Positions 51,863 to 59,685 of a stretch of 64,000 nucleotides of DNA are shown piece after piece. The notes below the pieces were generated by a model. The model had not been told where the DNA came from. It saw nothing but the letters and a program-made list of their open reading frames with translations, and searched no databases. The stretch comes from an uncultured Bacteroidales bacterium. GTDB lineage: Bacteria > Bacteroidota > Bacteroidia > Bacteroidales > Paludibacteraceae. The position numbers and the translations under genes are program-made. Every line of letters begins with the position of its first letter. Position 1 is the stretch's first letter. The DNA lies in contig ONJT01000007.1 of the NCBI GenBank assembly GCA_900318245.1, positions 1 through 64,000 of the forward strand, in the 5' to 3' direction.

Positions 51863-53270
51863 GCTCTTATCCATAGTATGTCTCCTGTTATGCGCCATGA
51901 GCGCGTATGCCTGGGACTGGTGGCCATTACCAATGGCCCAACCGGATACATGCCGCGATACACTCTTCTATTCCGGCGGCGTGAGTGCGGTGGCATCGTC
52001 ACCAAGCGGTTCTCCAACCTGGATACACGGCAACCGAAACGGAGAAATCTCTACCCTGCCCTATAGCGGAAACATCCGTCTGGGTATCATCAAACCCGCC
52101 ACACGTCCGAACCGCTGGTACGATTGGGATGGTGCTGTGGTGTTAAACGGACGTATCGCCGGTTCGAACACCGCCGTACAAGGCACCGGTTTCTTCTCTT
52201 TGCTCTACGCGCACGCACGCTTGTACGTGGTCGACATCACGGTCGGCATCAAACCTTGGTATTCTCCATTCGGCGATGCCGAACTGACGGCCGGGGACCT
52301 GTTGTTCTCCAACAATGCGCATCCTGTCCCGCGTATCTCCGTCGGCATCGACAACTACACCGCTTTCCCAGGTTTATACGGATATGCCGAGATACGCGGA
52401 GGACTGACTCAAGGATGGTTGGGCGATAACAATCCCTATGTATCCAAGACGCTACTGCATCATAAATTCCTTGGTGTCCGGTTTGGCGGCAAATTGCCTG
52501 TCAACCTGGCGTACGAACTACACCATGCGGCCCAGTGGGGCGGATATGAGAACGGCGTGGTGGACTTAGGCAATGATTGGAACAGCTTCATGCGCGTCTT
52601 TAGCGGAAAGCAAGGAGGGTCCGCTCGAATAGAGCAACTGAACTCGCAGGGCAACCATATAGTCAGTCAGATACTCTGTCTTACGGCGAAAGGTGAGAAA
52701 TGGCATGTCGATCTCTATTGGCAGGATCTTCAAGAAGATGGCGTCGTGCATTTTATGGGTAGCCGCAGAAATTCCAAAGACGGTCGCTGGGGTATCCACG
52801 CGGCGCAAGACGTATGGCCGTTTATTTCCGGCTTCACCTTCGAATGTATTCAAATGACCGATCAATCCGGTCCATGGGAAAACCGGGACGGTATGGTGTT
52901 TGGTGGCAATGATTTCTATTATTCGAATGGGGTGTACAAGCAAGGATGGACCTATTTCGGCCGGTCTATCTGCTCGCCCCTCTTAAGTCCGGACAACAGC
53001 CGGGTCTGGGCCTACCATGCCGGCATAAAGGGTGATATCTATGGTTTTAAGTATCGCGTGCTGTGCACCTATGCCGATAATTACGGCACCTACTACGTAC
53101 CTCTGAACAACCATAATACCGCGGTACTGTTGGAGGTGCACAAGACCGTTCCTCAAGCCTGGGGCCTGGATTTCGGCTTCGCTTTAGGAGGTGATTTCGG
53201 CACGCAGTACGGTACACGTCTGGGAGGCATGATCACGATTAGTAAACGAGGTTTAATAAAAAGTTGGTAA
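51852..53270 (+). CDS. Wzi-like outer-membrane beta-barrel protein
   Basis: No ATG gives a signal peptide, but TTG 51852 does: (M)KNRLLSIVCLLLCAMSAYA, cleavage before WDWW. The 472-aa product is rich in aromatic amphipathic strands (FFSLLYAHARLYVVDITVGI, YGFKYRVLCTYADNYGTYYV) and ends in a terminal aromatic, SW. The plan resembles Bacteroidota capsule-assembly Wzi proteins, including PRISVGIDNYTAFPGLYGYA. It probably holds surface polysaccharide at the outer membrane, consistent with the glycan genes downstream. The start overlaps the kelch gene by 11 bp. Confidence 0.75.
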   Translation: MKNRLLSIVCLLLCAMSAYAWDWWPLPMAQPDTCRDTLFYSGGVSAVASSPSGSPTWIHGNRNGEISTLPYSGNIRLGIIKPATRPNRWYDWDGAVVLNGRIAGSNTAVQGTGFFSLLYAHARLYVVDITVGIKPWYSPFGDAELTAGDLLFSNNAHPVPRISVGIDNYTAFPGLYGYAEIRGGLTQGWLGDNNPYVSKTLLHHKFLGVRFGGKLPVNLAYELHHAAQWGGYENGVVDLGNDWNSFMRVFSGKQGGSARIEQLNSQGNHIVSQILCLTAKGEKWHVDLYWQDLQEDGVVHFMGSRRNSKDGRWGIHAAQDVWPFISGFTFECIQMTDQSGPWENRDGMVFGGNDFYYSNGVYKQGWTYFGRSICSPLLSPDNSRVWAYHAGIKGDIYGFKYRVLCTYADNYGTYYVPLNNHNTAVLLEVHKTVPQAWGLDFGFALGGDFGTQYGTRLGGMITISKRGLIKSW

Positions 53271-53272
53271 AT

Positions 53273-53881
53273 ATGAATTTTGTCGAACAATGCAATGCAA
53301 TCTTCGCGCAAGCGGTAGCAGACTATCATCGCACGAACGATGTCGATGCACCGATGCCGCATCCCTTTGCGGAGGGCTCGATAGAACAGGAGTTGTATTG
53401 CAAAAACTGGATTGATACCGTTCAATGGCATCTGGAGGATATCATTCGTAACCCGCAAATAGAGCCGATAGAAGCGTTAGCTATCAAACGGCGGATTGAC
53501 AAGAGCAACCAGGACCGCACGGACCTGGTAGAGCGGATAGATAGTTATTTTCTGACGCTTTACCATGATGTACAGCCGAAGACCGATGCGCATATCAACA
53601 CAGAGAGTCCGGCGTGGGCCATTGACCGTCTGAGTATCCTGCATGTGAAGATTTGGCATATGCAAGAGCAAGTCGATCGCACCGATGTCAGCGCTGAGCA
53701 ACATGAGAAATGTATGACCAAACTGGCGGTACTTAAGGAACAACTGGAAGATTTGACCACCTCTATCAGCCAATTATTGGAAGACTATTCCTCCGGTACG
53801 CGTGTTATGAAAGTCTATCGGCAAATGAAGATGTATAACGATCCTACGCTGAACCCCGTTTTGTACGGGAAAAAGAGTTAG
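53273..53881 (+). CDS. DUF4254 family protein
   Basis: A 202-aa cytoplasmic helical protein: NFVEQCNAIFAQAVADYH, LYCKNWIDTVQWHLEDIIR, KRRIDKSNQDRTDLVERID, SPAWAIDRLSILHVKIWHM, then a coiled helix and VMKVYRQMKMYNDP. This matches the Bacteroidota DUF4254 family, usually directly before a GT9 glycosyltransferase and an LPS kinase, as here. It is probably an accessory to LPS core assembly; biochemistry unknown. ATG 53273 was preferred to an in-frame TTG inside the barrel gene. Confidence 0.85.
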   Translation: MNFVEQCNAIFAQAVADYHRTNDVDAPMPHPFAEGSIEQELYCKNWIDTVQWHLEDIIRNPQIEPIEALAIKRRIDKSNQDRTDLVERIDSYFLTLYHDVQPKTDAHINTESPAWAIDRLSILHVKIWHMQEQVDRTDVSAEQHEKCMTKLAVLKEQLEDLTTSISQLLEDYSSGTRVMKVYRQMKMYNDPTLNPVLYGKKS

Positions 53882-53892
53882 CACATTACACA

Positions 53893-54837
53893 TTGAAACG
53901 GCTACTGATCATACGATTTTCCGCGCTGGGCGATGTGGCACTGTTAGTGCCTTTAGTTCGTGCGGTCGCTATACAACATCCTGATATACAGATTACGATG
54001 CTTTCGCAGCAACGTATGGCGGACTTGTTTGCCGACATGCCGGCGAACGTATCTTTCCACGGGGTCGATCTCAAGCACCAATCCTTACGCGAGATAGTCG
54101 CCGGTTTAGGACGGTTTGACCTGGTAGCCGATATGCACGGCGTATGGCGTTCGCTGTATATACGTACTATCATGCGTTTACGCGGGGCAAAAGTGAGAAC
54201 CATCCGAAAAGACCGTTTTAGCCGTTTTTTGCTAACGCATCATATAAGCCGTAAACCGCTGAAACACAGCGTGTTACGGTATGGCGAGGTGTTACATGGT
54301 CTAGAACTGCCTGCTTCCGCCATGAAGCACTCTTGCAAGACGGAAGGCGAAGGTATCGGTATTGCGCCTTTTGCAGCGCATCAGGGTAAGATATACCCGC
54401 TGGAGCGAATGGAGCGCGTGGTGGAATTGCTGAGTAAGCAGGGCGAGAAAATCGTCCTCTTCGGCGGAGGAGAAAAGGAGAAAGAGATATTGGAGGCTTG
54501 GGTCACCAAATACCCAAACGTAGAGAGCGTCGCCGGTAAATACACCTTAGGCGAAGAGATGGAGCTGATGCGTGGGTTGCGTGTGATGGTGACGATGGAT
54601 AGCGCGAACATGCACCTGGCCTCGTTGGTGGGTACAAGAGTGGTTTCTATATGGGGCGCGACACATCCCGACGCAGGATTTATGGGGTACGGGCAAAGCC
54701 AGAATGATTGTATTCAACGCGACCTGCCTTGCCGTCCCTGCTCTATCTACGGAAAGAAAAAATGTAAATTCGGCGACTATCGGTGTATGGATATAAAGCC
54801 AGAAGAGGTAGTGGGAAAGGTGAAAGGTGAAAGGTGA
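53893..54837 (+). CDS. Glycosyltransferase family 9 (heptosyltransferase-like)
   Basis: A 314-aa LPS core transferase of the GT9 type with a TTG start, the only one that fits (M)KRLLIIRFSALGDVALLVP. The acceptor-side helix is FDLVADMHGVWRSLYI. The donor side shows GIAPFAAHQGKIYPLERM, VLFGGGEKE and MDSANMHLASLVGTRVVSIWG. A Cys-rich end (CIQRDLPCRPCSIYGKKKC) is common in Bacteroidota members. The C-terminal residues GKVKGER and the stop are supplied by a 7-bp array. Confidence 0.9.
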   Translation: MKRLLIIRFSALGDVALLVPLVRAVAIQHPDIQITMLSQQRMADLFADMPANVSFHGVDLKHQSLREIVAGLGRFDLVADMHGVWRSLYIRTIMRLRGAKVRTIRKDRFSRFLLTHHISRKPLKHSVLRYGEVLHGLELPASAMKHSCKTEGEGIGIAPFAAHQGKIYPLERMERVVELLSKQGEKIVLFGGGEKEKEILEAWVTKYPNVESVAGKYTLGEEMELMRGLRVMVTMDSANMHLASLVGTRVVSIWGATHPDAGFMGYGQSQNDCIQRDLPCRPCSIYGKKKCKFGDYRCMDIKPEEVVGKVKGER

Positions 54838-54891
54838 AAGGTGAAAGGTGAAAGGTGAAAGGTGAAAGAGGGAAAGAGTGAAAGAGTGAAA
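54816..54891 (+). repeat. 7-bp array (AAAGGTG) bridging GT9 and LPS kinase genes
   Basis: Seven exact AAAGGTG units (54816-54864), then degenerate GAAAGAG/GTGAAAG copies to 54891. It contains the GT9 stop, the whole spacer and the GTG start used by the kinase. Same unit as 6552-6605. Confidence 0.93.
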
Positions 54892-55626
54892 GTAAAAACG
54901 GTCATAAATCCGAAATATGAGCCATTACGCGAATGGATACTATCCATCCCTGCGCACTTTGCCACCCAAGGCGAAGTGATATATGATGCGCGCAACCAGA
55001 TACGCATGTTTACTACACCGGATGGCACAAAAGTATGCGTAAAACGTTTCCATGCACCGAGGTTCTTGAATAAATATATCTACCTTTATCTGCGTGACAG
55101 CAAGGCCCGACGCGCCTACCAAAACGGTCTGTACCTCATCGCTCATCACGTGGGCACGCCGGATCCGATAGCATATATAGAGGAATATAGCGGTGTAGGA
55201 CTCGGTTACTCCTACCTCATCACCCGGTTATCGGCATTGAAGCACCTTCACCGCGAGTTCACGCAAGCGTATACGCCGGCGCTGGATGCCACCATTCGCC
55301 CGCTCGCCCGCTTTGCGGCGCATATGCACGAAGAAGGCATCCTGCATCTTGATTTCTCGCCGGGAAATATCCTGTGGGACCAAATCAACGGCACCTACCA
55401 ATTCGAGATCATCGACATCAACCGGATGGCATTCGGTCGTGTAAGTATGAAAGCCGGATGCCGCAGTTTACGCCGGCTATGCGCACGAAGCAGTTTCTTC
55501 GATGAGTTTGCCGACGAGTATGCGAAAGCGCGGCATCTGGACCCGGACCAATGCCGGCATTGGATACATTACTACCGGAACCGTTTCTGGCATAACGGAC
55601 GGAAAGCCAGATATCAGTATGATTAA
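54886..55626 (+). CDS. Lipopolysaccharide kinase (Kdo/WaaP family)
   Basis: A 246-aa kinase-fold protein that probably phosphorylates LPS core sugar. The entry is KVKTVINPKYEPLREWI. Then come VCVKRFHAP (ATP-binding Lys), the catalytic loop GILHLDFSPGNILW and the metal-binding FEIIDINRMAFG. No ATG is available; GTG 54886 matches the family start, and GTG 54862 further up in the repeat is possible. It overlaps the GT2 gene by 8 bp. Confidence 0.85.
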   Translation: MKVKTVINPKYEPLREWILSIPAHFATQGEVIYDARNQIRMFTTPDGTKVCVKRFHAPRFLNKYIYLYLRDSKARRAYQNGLYLIAHHVGTPDPIAYIEEYSGVGLGYSYLITRLSALKHLHREFTQAYTPALDATIRPLARFAAHMHEEGILHLDFSPGNILWDQINGTYQFEIIDINRMAFGRVSMKAGCRSLRRLCARSSFFDEFADEYAKARHLDPDQCRHWIHYYRNRFWHNGRKARYQYD

Positions 55627-56305
55627 GCATCTTATCCATAGGCTTGCCTGTTGGCTGCATATCCGCCGACGCATGTTCATTGTCCCCCAAGAAGGCAAAG
55701 AGCATGCTGTTCGCATCTCCTATGCCGTCACGGTATGCAACGAGGCAGAGCAGTTAAAGAGCCTTTTGGAGTTTTTGCAGCCATACGTCCAAACAGGTGA
55801 TGAGATTGTGGTTCAGGCAGATCAAGCGAACGTGAGCGATGCCGTACGGGAGGTAGTAAAAGCACACCCGGGTGCGCGGTATGCAGAGCACGAGTTGCGT
55901 TTCGATTTCGCGCAAACCAAGAACCATCTAAACGGGCAATGCCACGGCGATTGGATTTTCCAATTGGATGCAGACGAGCGACCCTCGTCCTTTCTCATGA
56001 GCCATCTCAAAAGCATCCTTTGCGCCAATACGGATTGCGAACTGATAAAACTTCCCCGCCTCAACATGTTTGTCCGAGAAGGGAAAGAAGTGGAGGAGAG
56101 TCATGTCGCATGGCCCGATTATCAAGGTCGTCTGTATCGTAACATTCCTCAGCGTATCCAATGGCATCGCCCGTTGCACGAGAAGATACAAGGCTACAAA
56201 GCTTATACCTACCTGCCCAAAGACGACCGATATGCCATCCTTCATATCAAGGACAAGGAGCAGGACCGACAGAAATGGCAAACCTGGAAAGAGCATTACC
56301 GATGA
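55619..56305 (+). CDS. Glycosyltransferase family 2
   Basis: A 228-aa GT-A transferase related to WaaE/KdtX-type LPS core glucosyltransferases. It has AVTVCNEAEQLKSLLEFLQP, the aspartate site GDWIFQLDADERPS (D-x-D), then LPRLNMFVREG, WPDYQGRLYRN and IQWHRPLHEKI. ATG 55619 overlaps the kinase end; the frame is open further up but has no family residues there. The stop overlaps the next ATG. Confidence 0.88.
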   Translation: MIKHLIHRLACWLHIRRRMFIVPQEGKEHAVRISYAVTVCNEAEQLKSLLEFLQPYVQTGDEIVVQADQANVSDAVREVVKAHPGARYAEHELRFDFAQTKNHLNGQCHGDWIFQLDADERPSSFLMSHLKSILCANTDCELIKLPRLNMFVREGKEVEESHVAWPDYQGRLYRNIPQRIQWHRPLHEKIQGYKAYTYLPKDDRYAILHIKDKEQDRQKWQTWKEHYR

Positions 56306-57393
56306 CGATCGCTTATTACATAGCATCCCCGACTTGGGGCGGAGGCGAGCAGTACGTGTTCGACCTGGCCCGCCATATGAAGGCGCAGTACGACGTGCAG
56401 CCTTTCTTCCTCTTTCCCGCCCACAGCGATGAAGCGATGGTTGCGCGATTTGCGCAGATAGGCGAAGCAGCAGTTTTCCCCTATGCGGGCAAGATCTGGC
56501 GGTTCAGTCCTTTCGCCGGACGGCAGTTAGCCAAACTCTTAGACGCGCACCATACTGATATCCTGCATATCAACAGTCGGCAGATTTATTTTCTCGCCGC
56601 CTGGGCCAAGCGGCATGCGAACCATCCTTTCCGACTGATCGCTACGCAGCACCTGGCGCGCCCGGCCAAAACCGGTGTCCTATGGCGATGGATCTATCGT
56701 CAGATAGACAATTTGATTTGCGTCAGTCAGTTGGTGCGCGAGACCTACCTGCGTCCGCTCAAAAGCGATACCTGTTTTCAGGACGTGCACGTCGTCTATA
56801 ACAGCGTTCCTGTTCGCCGCGAAGAGGCCACGGCGCAAAAACCGGATGCTACCCTGCCCCGACTTCTTTTCCACGGCCGCATATGCCGGGAGAAAGGTAT
56901 CGAACCGCTCTTCCGAGCGCTGAGCCAAGTGAAAGACCTGCCCTTCCACATCACCTTCGCAGGAAACATCGCCGCGGAGGATGAAGCCCTATGGGAACGC
57001 TTGTTATCCACTTCGCCGGTGCGTGACCGAATCGAATACATCGGTTTTCGCGAGGACATCCGCTCCATCATGCGCACCTGCGATATCGGCGTCTCGCCTT
57101 CGCTCGCGCGCGAGGCGGGTTCGCTCTCCCTGATGGACGACATGTCCATGGGTTTGGCGATCATCACCTCTTCGTCCGGTTCTCAACCCGAGATCATTCG
57201 TCACGGCCACAACGGTTTGCTCTGCCCGCCCGGTGACCCGCAAGCGCTGGCTGATGCCCTTCGTTCATTACTCACCGATCCGGAATTGATGAAACGCATG
57301 GGACAACAAGCGCAGAAGGATTTCTTTGCGCACTATACCTACGAGGCGTTTCTTGAATCGATGTACCACCTTTACGCTCCTGCCGCATGCTGA
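56302..57393 (+). CDS. Glycosyltransferase family 4
   Basis: A 363-aa GT-B transferase. The N-terminal loop is SPTWGGGEQYVFDLARHM; the C-terminal domain shows LLFHGRICREKGIEPLFRAL, YIGFREDIRSIMRTCDIGVSPS and EAGSLSLMDDMSMGLAIITS (the E-x7-E region with the second Glu replaced by Asp). QPEIIRHGHNGLLCPPGD completes the family pattern. It probably adds a sugar to LPS core or surface glycan. ATGA junction with GT2, 7-bp overlap with the next GT4. Confidence 0.92.
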   Translation: MTIAYYIASPTWGGGEQYVFDLARHMKAQYDVQPFFLFPAHSDEAMVARFAQIGEAAVFPYAGKIWRFSPFAGRQLAKLLDAHHTDILHINSRQIYFLAAWAKRHANHPFRLIATQHLARPAKTGVLWRWIYRQIDNLICVSQLVRETYLRPLKSDTCFQDVHVVYNSVPVRREEATAQKPDATLPRLLFHGRICREKGIEPLFRALSQVKDLPFHITFAGNIAAEDEALWERLLSTSPVRDRIEYIGFREDIRSIMRTCDIGVSPSLAREAGSLSLMDDMSMGLAIITSSSGSQPEIIRHGHNGLLCPPGDPQALADALRSLLTDPELMKRMGQQAQKDFFAHYTYEAFLESMYHLYAPAAC

Positions 57394-58532
57394 ATTCCGA
57401 ACAAATAGTCATTGCATACGATGCCAAGCGCGCCTTCCTCAATCAGCGTGGGTTAGGCAACTACAGCCGTACCTTGCTGGCGCAGCTGAAGCGTTATTAC
57501 GGACACAACCGCTATATCTTGTGTACGCCCGAGGACAGGCACTTATACCCTTGGCTCTGCGAAGCACCATTCGAGCAAGTGATGCCGCAGGGCGTATGGT
57601 CTATCGCACCGTCTGTATGGCGGCGGTATGGTATCACGCCGGCGCTCAAGCACCAACATATCGACCTCTATCACGGGCTCAGTCAAGAGTTACCAAAAGG
57701 CATCGAGCGTTTAGGCTGTAAGACCATCGTGACGATGCACGACGCGATCTTCATGCGCTATCCGGAGTTGTATAGCGCCACCTATCGCGCCTCGTTTATC
57801 CGGCGAAACCGGTCCGCATGCGAACGCGCAGACCTGATTATTGCGATCTCCGAACAGACCAAGAAAGACTTCATATCGTTCTTCGGTGTGCCGGAGCACC
57901 GCATCCGCGTGGTGTACCAAGGTTGCAACGAACTTTTTTGGCAAGACCTTGCGCCGCAGCAGATCTCCGCGGTCTCTAAGCGCTACCAACTGCCGAGCAC
58001 CTATGTCTTATCCGTCGGAGCCTTGGAGGAACGAAAAAACCACGTCCGACTGATTGAAGCGATGGCGGCGGCACATATCGACTTGCCCTTAGTGATTGTA
58101 GGTCGGGGAAATGAACGACAGGCACAACTTCTTCGGAAGACGGCCACCCGTTATGGGGTCTCGCTGCAACTGATAGAGAACGCCCGCACGGAAGACCTAC
58201 CGGCTATCTATCGCCGGGCCTCCGTCTTTGTCTATCCGTCTTTGTTCGAAGGTTTCGGCATCCCTATTCTGGAGGCGGCGCGCTGTCAGACGCCGATCGT
58301 CACCAGTGCCGGCACCTGCTTTGAAGAGATTGCCGGAGAAGGAGCGCTCTACGTACCTCCCACCGATGGACAAGCGATTGGACAGGCTATCCGAGAGACA
58401 CTGGAGCATCACGAAGAGACCAAGACCAGAGTACAGACGGCACTTGCTGAAACGGAGAAATTCCGTGCACAGACTATTGCGAAGAACCTGATGCAGACGT
58501 ATTATGAGACGATACACGGACATATTGGGTAG
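57387..58532 (+). CDS. Glycosyltransferase family 4 (mannosyltransferase-like)
   Basis: A 381-aa GT-B transferase. It begins IVIAYDAKRAFLNQRGLGNY. Later it has TIVTMHDAIFMRYPELY, VLSVGALEERKNHVRLIEAM and the E-x7-E site PSLFEGFGIPILEA, the closest part to mannosyl/rhamnosyltransferases of O-antigen and capsule clusters. Substrate unknown. The end overlaps the O-antigen ligase-like gene by 29 bp. Confidence 0.92.
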   Translation: MLNSEQIVIAYDAKRAFLNQRGLGNYSRTLLAQLKRYYGHNRYILCTPEDRHLYPWLCEAPFEQVMPQGVWSIAPSVWRRYGITPALKHQHIDLYHGLSQELPKGIERLGCKTIVTMHDAIFMRYPELYSATYRASFIRRNRSACERADLIIAISEQTKKDFISFFGVPEHRIRVVYQGCNELFWQDLAPQQISAVSKRYQLPSTYVLSVGALEERKNHVRLIEAMAAAHIDLPLVIVGRGNERQAQLLRKTATRYGVSLQLIENARTEDLPAIYRRASVFVYPSLFEGFGIPILEAARCQTPIVTSAGTCFEEIAGEGALYVPPTDGQAIGQAIRETLEHHEETKTRVQTALAETEKFRAQTIAKNLMQTYYETIHGHIG

Positions 58533-59685
58533 CATCCAGTTTTATCTCTTTCTCGCGGTAGTAGCGCTGCTGCCCTTCCCCCAGATTTTTCTGCGCTATG
58601 CGTGCGTATTATGGTTCGTCGCATGGGTGCTCGAAGGCCGGTGGCTGCGAAAAACCAATTTCCAATCTCCAATCTCCAATTTTCAATCCGCCATCCCGTT
58701 CCTTTTATTCGGCCTCTGGTACGCATGGAAACTGCTCTCGGGCTTATGGGCAGCAGACACGGCGGCATGGGCGTCGCAGGCGGAGCGGTATATCTCCTTC
58801 GGCGTAATGGTGCCGGTCGGTTTATGGGGACTGAACGAGCGTTATGACTGGCGGCTGGCAAGCAAAGTGCTGGTCATCAGTTGTGTCTGCGCGGCGGTCT
58901 TCTATCCTATCCTCTTGACCGTCTTGCTGTACCACCGCGAGATCATCGACGCCACTCACTGGGTGGCGAACTGGGACTATAGCTCCACGGACTGGTGGTA
59001 TTTCTACCAGATCAACCTCTCGCATGTCAAGTACCGCTTAATTCTCGACAGCGTACTGATTGTAGGCTTCCTACTGGCTACCCGGTTGTGGTTTGCCGAG
59101 CGAAAGGGACTGTGGGGCGCTGTAACGGTGCTCTTAACCGGTAGCATCCTCTTGTCCGGTTCGCGCCAAGCCTTCATCACACTGGTCGTCATCGCCGTGA
59201 TAGCCTTAGGTTTTTGGCTCTCGCGCCGCATGAAGGGTTATTACGCAGCGGGCATCATCGTCCTTGCCTTGGTGGTAGGCGGAATAGTGATTTCCCTTCA
59301 CCCGCGCATCCAGGCGATGGATATACAGTCCGAAGAACGGATACAGATCTGGGAAGCGGCTTTGCAGCACCCGGCGGAGTATATATGGGTAGGATTAGGG
59401 GGCGGACAAGACGGCGTATCACTCCTGCGGGCGCACAGTCACAACCAGTACCTGCAGGAGTTGCGCGAAGGCGGTATCGTCGGTCTAATACTTTTCTTGC
59501 TGGCGTGGATCTCCGTCCCACTCTGCGCGCCGAAAAAACAAAAAGAACTCGCGATTCTATTCACGGTTCTCTTCGCTTGTAACATGTGTACCGAGTGCAT
59601 GTTTGCCAAGTACTGCGGAGTGGCCTTATGGTCGGTAGGCTTACTATTTCTTTTGCTGCAGACCGACGCTGCACGTGAGCAATAG
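58504..59685 (+). CDS. O-antigen ligase family membrane protein
   Basis: A 393-aa polytopic protein (about 10-12 hydrophobic segments) with the periplasmic loop motif GGGQDGVSLLRAHSHNQYLQ, the conserved H-x-H-N-x-Y-L of Wzy_C/WaaL proteins, preceded by SGSRQAFITL. It should ligate or polymerise O-antigen-type glycan at the periplasmic face. Between the first two segments a 7-bp array encodes NFQSPISNFQS. Its last 42 bp overlap the opposing barrel gene. Confidence 0.88.
   Translation: MRRYTDILGSIQFYLFLAVVALLPFPQIFLRYACVLWFVAWVLEGRWLRKTNFQSPISNFQSAIPFLLFGLWYAWKLLSGLWAADTAAWASQAERYISFGVMVPVGLWGLNERYDWRLASKVLVISCVCAAVFYPILLTVLLYHREIIDATHWVANWDYSSTDWWYFYQINLSHVKYRLILDSVLIVGFLLATRLWFAERKGLWGAVTVLLTGSILLSGSRQAFITLVVIAVIALGFWLSRRMKGYYAAGIIVLALVVGGIVISLHPRIQAMDIQSEERIQIWEAALQHPAEYIWVGLGGGQDGVSLLRAHSHNQYLQELREGGIVGLILFLLAWISVPLCAPKKQKELAILFTVLFACNMCTECMFAKYCGVALWSVGLLFLLLQTDAAREQ
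58655..58689 (+). repeat. 7-bp array (CCAATCT) inside the ligase gene
   Basis: Five units: CCAATTT, CCAATCT, CCAATCT, CCAATTT, TCAATCC. In frame; it encodes a short polar loop repeat. Confidence 0.88.
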
